A DNA stretch of 37,703 nucleotides from the NCBI GenBank assembly GCA_007134215.1, contig SLLG01000287.1:1-37703 (forward strand), in the 5' to 3' direction. Positions 32,965 through 37,703 of this stretch are shown here, in pieces. The notes beneath the pieces are model-generated. The model saw only the letters and a list, made by a program, of their open reading frames with translations, made no database searches and was not told the origin of the DNA. Every line of letters begins with the position of its first letter. The first letter of the stretch is position 1. This DNA is from Opitutales bacterium (GTDB lineage Bacteria; Verrucomicrobiota; Verrucomicrobiia; Opitutales; Oceanipulchritudinaceae). The position numbers were made by a program, and so were the translations under genes.

Positions 32965-35898
32965 CTACTGGCGGGGCCGGAAGAGCCCCGGCAGGATGGA
33001 TTGCGCCGAATCCATCATGAGGTTGATGAAGAGCGACTCGGGATTGGCGAGCGTCCCGCGGATGGGCAGTTCCGGCCCCGGGAGAAAACCGAGGTCGTCC
33101 GGCTCGCTGCCGCGGAGTTGCCGCCCCTCCCGCAGGGCGTCGGCGAGCGCTCCCTTCGCGTGGATGCGCAGCGGAAGTTCCATCGGCATGCGCAGCAGAT
33201 CGACGCCCTCGCGGTGCTGGATGCGCCCCTGCCCGCGGATGCGCGTCTCGCGGCTGACGAGGTCAAGCTCGCGCAGCACGAGGTCGAGGTTCTCCTCCCG
33301 CGCGACACGGAAGACCATTTGCTGGTAGGGAATCTCCTTTAGCTGCGCGGCCACGATCTGGATCCAGCGCAGCTCGCGCACGCTGCCCGTAATCGCGCCG
33401 AAGAGACCGGAAGCCGGGTCCACCATGCCGGTATGCTCACCGAGCGGACGAAACACACCCGGGCGCGATGCGCGCAGCGTGAAATCGCCCGTCAGCCGGT
33501 CGGCGATGAGATCGAGGTTCGGGCTGGTCGAGCGGAACTCGCCCGCCACGTCGAACGAACCTTCGAGCATGGGCGGGCGGCGCGGATCCTCCGGGCGGAG
33601 AAAGGGGGTCACATCGAAGGCCTTTACGTCGAGCTCGCCGACGAGGCGGTAAGGTGTGCGGGGCTGCTCCGGGTCGAAGCGCAGATCGGCGTTGAGAACG
33701 AGGGGCGACTCCCCGCTCGTCCCGCCCGCCCGCACCGTTGCGCGGCGGCCCTCCGTCACGCGGATTTTCGCGCGCACATCGCGGAAGTCCGTCTCGCCCG
33801 CGCGCAGACGGCCGATGGTCGCCACCGCCGTGCCGTCCAGTCCGGCGAAGGGGGGCTCGGTATCCGGCTCGTCCGTCACCGGCGGCGGCTCCGGCCCCTC
33901 CGGCACGAGCGCAAGGAGCGGTTGCCAGTCGTCGAGGAGAAAGCTGTCGAGGTCGAGCGCGGCGTCGAACCGCAGATAACCGCCGTTCGGCGGCGGGGTC
34001 CCCTCGAAGCGAAGGCTCCCCGCCGAATCCGAGGCCGGTCCGGTGAGCCGGACCGGCGAAGCCATGCGGATGCGCTCGTCGGAAACCGTCACCTCCGGTT
34101 CCAGCCGGATGACATACGGCCGGCCGGTGTGACCCGTCGGGCGAAGTTCGCGGATATGCAGCAGGCCCGTCGCCTCAAGCGCCCCGCCGAAGGTGCCCCG
34201 CGCCTCGACACGCCCCAGCCCCGTGCGCACACCGCCGCGCAGGCCAAGGGCGGGAATGCCCGAGAGATGCGCAAGGTCCGTCTCCCCGGTGAGGGCAAAG
34301 TCCCCGCTCGCGGTCTCCATCGGATCGCGCACGGAGAAACGTCCCGACCCCGTGAAGACGCGCCCGCCGTTGTGGCGCACTTCGATGTTCGGCACATCCA
34401 CGGCAAGAACCTCCCCGGTCCAGTCGAGGGCCGGGCGCACGCGCGCATCGAGCGACTCCACGAGATCCATCCCGGCGCTGCGCACGCGCAGTCCCTCCAC
34501 GCCGAACGGAGCTTCCGTGCGAAACCGCACACCGCCGTCCGCCGCCGACAGCACACCTTCCGCCGCAAGCGTCGTGCCACGGATTTCCGTGTCGCGCACG
34601 ATGGTCTCGAGGATCTGCAGAGGCACGCGCGCGAAGCGGACGCGCAGCAACTCCCCGGAAAGTTCGCCGAACCCGAAGTCGTCCGCCCGCGGCGAAAGCT
34701 GGAACGGGCGCAGCGCCACCGCGCCGGCCAATTCGACATCGCCCTGCTGGAAAAAGCGCGTCCGCAGCTCGTTCACGCGGACCGTCGCCGGGTCGTAAAA
34801 GAGCGACGCGAGCGCCTCGACCCGCAGCGGCTCGAAGGCCGCAAGATCGGCGCCCACGCGGTCCAGATCCTTGAACGCCGCCTTCAGATCGAGATCCAGT
34901 CCGCCCTCGCGGCTGAACGGAGCATACTCGAAAGAGGCCTTGCCCGCCGCGACCACAGTCGGGACCTGCGCCGCCGACGGAATCCCCGCGAACGCTTCGT
35001 CGCCGATGTCGAGATCCAGTTCGCCGTCGAGGCGCTGCGGCCCGCGCTTCCACTCCGCGCGCAGGTCCGCCAACGCCGTCTCGATGCCCTCGCGGAAAAG
35101 CCGCACCCGGTAGGCCTCGCCCGCCGGCGTCGGGTCCACCGCAAACTCACCCCGCAACGCGAATACCGCCTCCGCGCCGCGCTCCCGCGCCGAGGCGCGC
35201 AGTGTGCCCGAAAGCGATTCGATCCCGCCGCGCCGCGCCTGCCGGACCTCCGCCTCCAGCGCCAGCGCGCCCTCCGCCACCGGCGCGGCCGCGCTCCGGC
35301 TGCGTCCCGCCAGCTCGACCGTCAGCGTGCCCGCATCCTCGGGCTTCCAGTCTGCAAGGCGCACCGATAGGTCGAATTCCGTCTGCTGCGGCAGCAGAAG
35401 CGTGCCGTTCAGTTCGACGCGTCCGATGGCGAGTTTCGGCGCGGCCTCACGGCTCATCGAAATCACGCCCTCGAACCGGTCGGGCGCGTCGCGGCGCGCC
35501 CGACCGGGCGGCGTCTCGACACGATGAACATCCGCGTTAAAAGCCCGCGCAAATCCGCGCCCCCCGCCTTCCGAAAGGTCGACGAGCAGGTTGCGCACCT
35601 CCGCCTCACGCACCGCCACTTCCCCCCGCAGCAACCGGAACGGGGAAAAGCGGAGGGTCATCGACTCGAGGCTCACGCCGTCGGCCCCCGCCATGATAAA
35701 CAAATTGCGCACCTCGCCGCCCGTGAAGCTGAAGCGGATATAATCCGCCTGGGCGGTCACGCCGGGACGGCTGTTCAACTCCTCCAGCACGACGCGCTTC
35801 TGCAGGCCCGCGCTGAAATAGAAAATCAGAAAGATCGTCAGGACGACGGCCGAAGCCGCCGCGAAGACGGCGATGAGAATCTTGAAAAGCTTTTTCAT
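32965..35898 (-). CDS. AsmA-like inner-membrane/periplasmic protein
   Basis: This 977-aa protein has a single N-terminal transmembrane segment (MKKLFKILIAVFAAASAVVLTIFLIFYFSA), then a very long periplasmic part of beta-strand repeats of the AsmA/TamB type. These include the RLLRGEVAVREAEVRNLLVDLSEG near the start, FGFGELSGELLRVRFARVPLQIL in the middle, and a C-terminal AsmA-like end (LTGDFTLRASRPGVFRPLGEHTG, DLVLRELDLVSRETRIRGQGRI, LPIRGTLANPESLFINLMMDS). The family forms long lipid-transport bridges between the membranes. This member is inferred to be a phospholipid carrier. It lies in the yggS-tilS-ftsH gene string. Confidence 0.85.
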   Translation of the reverse strand: MKKLFKILIAVFAAASAVVLTIFLIFYFSAGLQKRVVLEELNSRPGVTAQADYIRFSFTGGEVRNLFIMAGADGVSLESMTLRFSPFRLLRGEVAVREAEVRNLLVDLSEGGGRGFARAFNADVHRVETPPGRARRDAPDRFEGVISMSREAAPKLAIGRVELNGTLLLPQQTEFDLSVRLADWKPEDAGTLTVELAGRSRSAAAPVAEGALALEAEVRQARRGGIESLSGTLRASARERGAEAVFALRGEFAVDPTPAGEAYRVRLFREGIETALADLRAEWKRGPQRLDGELDLDIGDEAFAGIPSAAQVPTVVAAGKASFEYAPFSREGGLDLDLKAAFKDLDRVGADLAAFEPLRVEALASLFYDPATVRVNELRTRFFQQGDVELAGAVALRPFQLSPRADDFGFGELSGELLRVRFARVPLQILETIVRDTEIRGTTLAAEGVLSAADGGVRFRTEAPFGVEGLRVRSAGMDLVESLDARVRPALDWTGEVLAVDVPNIEVRHNGGRVFTGSGRFSVRDPMETASGDFALTGETDLAHLSGIPALGLRGGVRTGLGRVEARGTFGGALEATGLLHIRELRPTGHTGRPYVIRLEPEVTVSDERIRMASPVRLTGPASDSAGSLRFEGTPPPNGGYLRFDAALDLDSFLLDDWQPLLALVPEGPEPPPVTDEPDTEPPFAGLDGTAVATIGRLRAGETDFRDVRAKIRVTEGRRATVRAGGTSGESPLVLNADLRFDPEQPRTPYRLVGELDVKAFDVTPFLRPEDPRRPPMLEGSFDVAGEFRSTSPNLDLIADRLTGDFTLRASRPGVFRPLGEHTGMVDPASGLFGAITGSVRELRWIQIVAAQLKEIPYQQMVFRVAREENLDLVLRELDLVSRETRIRGQGRIQHREGVDLLRMPMELPLRIHAKGALADALREGRQLRGSEPDDLGFLPGPELPIRGTLANPESLFINLMMDSAQSILPGLFRPRQ

Positions 35899-35981
35899 GG
35901 TCTGTTCCGGAGGCGGATTTCAGCGGCAACCCGCCCGCACCGATTCTAAGAGCGCGATTCAACAACATCCGTTCAACGTAC

Positions 35982-36695
35982 TCAAGCGCTGAACCCGCTC
36001 TCCCGCTCGCCGAAGAGCGCCGTTCCCACGCGCAACAACGTGCTCCCCTCCTCCACCGCCGCATCAAGATCACCTGTCATCCCCATCGAAAGCACCGGCA
36101 GCGGCAATCCAAGGCGGTCCGACAGCCGGTCGCGCAGCTCCCGTAGGCCCGCGAAAGCACGCCGTGCCACGTCCGGATCGTCGTCGAGCGCCGGGATAGT
36201 CATCAGCCCCTCAAGGCGCAGGTGCTCCGCCGCCCTCACTGCCTCCGCCAGCGCGGGCGCGTCCGCCACGGAAACACCCGCCTTGCGGGGGTCCTCGCTA
36301 ACGTTCACCTGCACCAGCACCGGCAGTTCCGGACGTCCCAGCTCTTCGCAGGCGCGGCAGAGCGCCCGCACGATCTTCGCCCGCTCCACCGTCTGCACCC
36401 GGTCGAAGTGCGCTGCCGCCAGCCGTGCCTTGTTCGATTGCACAGGGCCGATCAACTCCCAGAAAACCTCCGCTTTCACCCCGTGCTGCTTTTTCGCCGC
36501 CTCCTGCACGCGGTTCTCGCCGATGTGCCGCAAGCCCGCCTCTGCCGCAAGGTCCACCGCCTCAGGACCGTGCGTCTTCGTCACCGCCATGAGCGTGATT
36601 TCCCCCGTGTCGCGCCCGGCCCGGGCCGCCGCCGCCGCAATGCGGTCGCGCACATCCCCGAGACGCCGCCCGAACCCTTCCGGATCTACCATCAT
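35982..36695 (-). CDS. yggS: YggS/PLPBP family pyridoxal-phosphate-binding protein
   Basis: This is a 237-aa PLP-binding TIM-barrel protein without enzyme activity, involved in PLP homeostasis. The PLP lysine is K40 in ITLMAVTKTHGPEAV. Further marks are HIGENRVQEAAKK, WELIGPVQSNKAR, LPVLVQVNVSEDPRKAG, LEGLMTIPA, LSMGMTGDLDAAVEEGSTLLRVGTALFGER, the family signature with PLP-phosphate-binding residues. Start at 36695 or the next ATG at 36692. It heads a minus-strand gene string with asmA-like, tilS and ftsH (84 bp, 41 bp and 4 bp gaps) and is divergent from the LysR gene. Confidence 0.95.
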   Translation of the reverse strand: MMVDPEGFGRRLGDVRDRIAAAAARAGRDTGEITLMAVTKTHGPEAVDLAAEAGLRHIGENRVQEAAKKQHGVKAEVFWELIGPVQSNKARLAAAHFDRVQTVERAKIVRALCRACEELGRPELPVLVQVNVSEDPRKAGVSVADAPALAEAVRAAEHLRLEGLMTIPALDDDPDVARRAFAGLRELRDRLSDRLGLPLPVLSMGMTGDLDAAVEEGSTLLRVGTALFGERESGFSA

Positions 36696-36733
36696 TTTAT
36701 CTAAATTTAAACCTTGAAAATCATTAGCGACCT

Positions 36734-36754
36734 TAATATCGGTAGCCGATTAAC
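36734..36754. promoter_or_regulatory. LysR-type operator (T-N11-A)
   Basis: TTAAT (36734-36738) and ATTAA (36750-36754) flank exactly 11 bases, the LysR box T-N11-A. The inner ATCGG-TAG-CCGAT (36739-36751) is also a perfect palindrome. It sits 35 bp upstream of the LysR gene start and about 39-59 bp from the yggS start on the other strand, so it could autoregulate and also control yggS. Confidence 0.65.
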
Positions 36755-36788
36755 ATTAGGTGTAAACCACGAATTACCCCGTCGCAAC

Positions 36789-37703
36789 ATGCATATTGAG
36801 AACTTCAAAATCTTCTCGGACCTCGTTGAAAGCCAAAGTTTTTCCCGCGCGGCGAAGCTCAACGGCGTCACCCAGTCCGCCGTCAGCCAGCAGCTCCGCT
36901 CCATGGAGCGCCACTTCAACGTCCTCATCGTCGACCGCAGCCAAAAGCAGTTCCGGCTCACCCGCGAAGGCCAGAAGCTCTACGACAGCGCCAAGGACAT
37001 CCTCTTCCGCTACGAAAAACTCGTCAGCGAATTGCAGGAAATGCGCAAGATCATCAGCGGCACCATCCATATCTCCACCATCTACAGTATCGGCCTGCAC
37101 GAACTGCCGCCCTACATCACCCGCTTCCTCAAGGACTTTCCCTCCGTCAACGTCCGCGTCGAATACCGGCGCTCCAACCTCGTTTACGACGATATCGTCC
37201 ACAACGCCGTCGACCTCGGGCTCGTCGCCTACCCGCAGAAAGCCCGGCAGATCGAAATCATTCCATTCCACGAGGATCGCCTCGTCCTCATCTGCAATCC
37301 CGAGCACGCCTTCGCCTCACGCAAGAATATCGAACTCGCCGACATCGCCGCGCAGAAGATCATCGGCTTCGACCAGGACATCCCCACCCGCCGTGCCACC
37401 GACCAGATTTTCCGCGAAGCGAGGCTCGAAGCCGATCCCGTCATGGAGTTCGACAACATCGAGACCGTCAAACGCGCCGTCGAAATCGACGCCGGCGTCG
37501 CCATCGTGCCCGCCGCCACCGTCGACCAGGAGGTCAAGCAGGGCCTACTCAAACTCATCCCCCTCAAGGGCAAGCAGTTCACCCGTCCCCTCGCCATCAT
37601 CCACCGCAAAGGCCGCGTCCTCACCCCGGCCATGAAGAAGTTCATCGCCAACCTCACCGGCAAACCCTACAAAGACGCCCCCGCCGAAGAGGCCGTCCCC
37701 CCG
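36789..37703 (+). CDS. LysR-family transcriptional regulator (3' end beyond window)
   Basis: This frame of 305 codons is open to the end of the window. The N-terminal winged HTH (1-60) has IFSDLVESQSFSRAAKLNGVTQSAVSQQLRSMERHFNVLIVDRS followed by LTREGQKLYDSAKDIL, typical of LysR. The effector domain (about 90 to the end) has IHISTIYSIGLHELPPYITRFLKDFPSVNVRV, VDLGLVAYP, IEIIPFHEDRLVLICNPEH, NIETVKRAVEIDAGVAIVPAATV. The ligand is unknown; by overall appearance it is near the CysL/CbbR side of the family (tentative). It has a T-N11-A box upstream and is divergent from yggS. Confidence 0.95.
   Translation, partial: MHIENFKIFSDLVESQSFSRAAKLNGVTQSAVSQQLRSMERHFNVLIVDRSQKQFRLTREGQKLYDSAKDILFRYEKLVSELQEMRKIISGTIHISTIYSIGLHELPPYITRFLKDFPSVNVRVEYRRSNLVYDDIVHNAVDLGLVAYPQKARQIEIIPFHEDRLVLICNPEHAFASRKNIELADIAAQKIIGFDQDIPTRRATDQIFREARLEADPVMEFDNIETVKRAVEIDAGVAIVPAATVDQEVKQGLLKLIPLKGKQFTRPLAIIHRKGRVLTPAMKKFIANLTGKPYKDAPAEEAVPP

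Noticed and set aside
33433-35370. Long plus-strand open frame antisense to the AsmA-like gene
   Set aside because: It is a shadow; the translation is Arg-rich and has no fold character.

Overview
This GC-rich window (roughly 60-65% G+C by eye, tightly packed genes, few Shine-Dalgarno sites) is a bacterial chromosome fragment. My best guess is Verrucomicrobiota (Opitutae/Kiritimatiellae-like). The reasons are the secreted pectate-lyase-like beta-helix and TIGR03803-type propeller proteins, the REP-associated tyrosine transposase, the chimeric N- and S-assimilation genes, and the tilS-ftsH pair. No 16S rRNA gene is present, so the phylum is an inference.

Layout. (1) 1-6444: an exported or accessory block with a partial tandem beta-helix protein, a secreted propeller-like protein translationally coupled to a lipoprotein with an internal duplication, and a convergent TIGR03803-type propeller protein whose 3' end overlaps the lipoprotein gene by 130 bp. 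(2) 6567-8616: an exo/endonuclease-phosphatase family protein, a small 2Fe-2S ferredoxin and rsmE. (3) 8703-15003, minus strand: a type IV pilus/type II secretion motor operon (PilB-like ATPase, PilT, second PilB/GspE ATPase, PilC/GspF platform) ending in a one-domain asparaginase, with overlapping or nearly overlapping junctions. (4) 15162-18523: a RAYT transposase, a lipoprotein phosphatase/nuclease-fold protein, an EamA transporter and a small unknown protein. (5) 18704-21605: a CAU-anticodon tRNA, a sigma-54-type response regulator and a divergent site-2 protease sharing a 61-bp control region with a perfect 12-nt direct repeat. (6) 21671-28795: cysJ and gltB (sulfite reductase flavoprotein and glutamate synthase large subunit) in tandem, then a CGWS glutaredoxin. 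(7) 29437-36695, minus strand: yggS - AsmA-like protein - tilS - ftsH. (8) 36789 to the end: a divergent LysR regulator with a textbook T-N11-A operator just upstream.

How the genes work together. The pilus motor genes supply extension and retraction ATPases plus the inner-membrane platform, but no pilin, prepilin peptidase or secretin is in view. gltB and cysJ link nitrogen and sulfur assimilation in one transcriptional direction. tilS, ftsH and the CAU tRNA concern translation fidelity and membrane protein quality control. The main candidates for undescribed biology are the duplicated-module lipoprotein with its secreted neighbours, the response regulator/site-2 protease divergon with its 29-bp-spaced repeats, and a palindromic motif (core TTTCTYCGAGAAA) found near the small unknown gene and tRNA and again upstream of the pilus operon and transposase.
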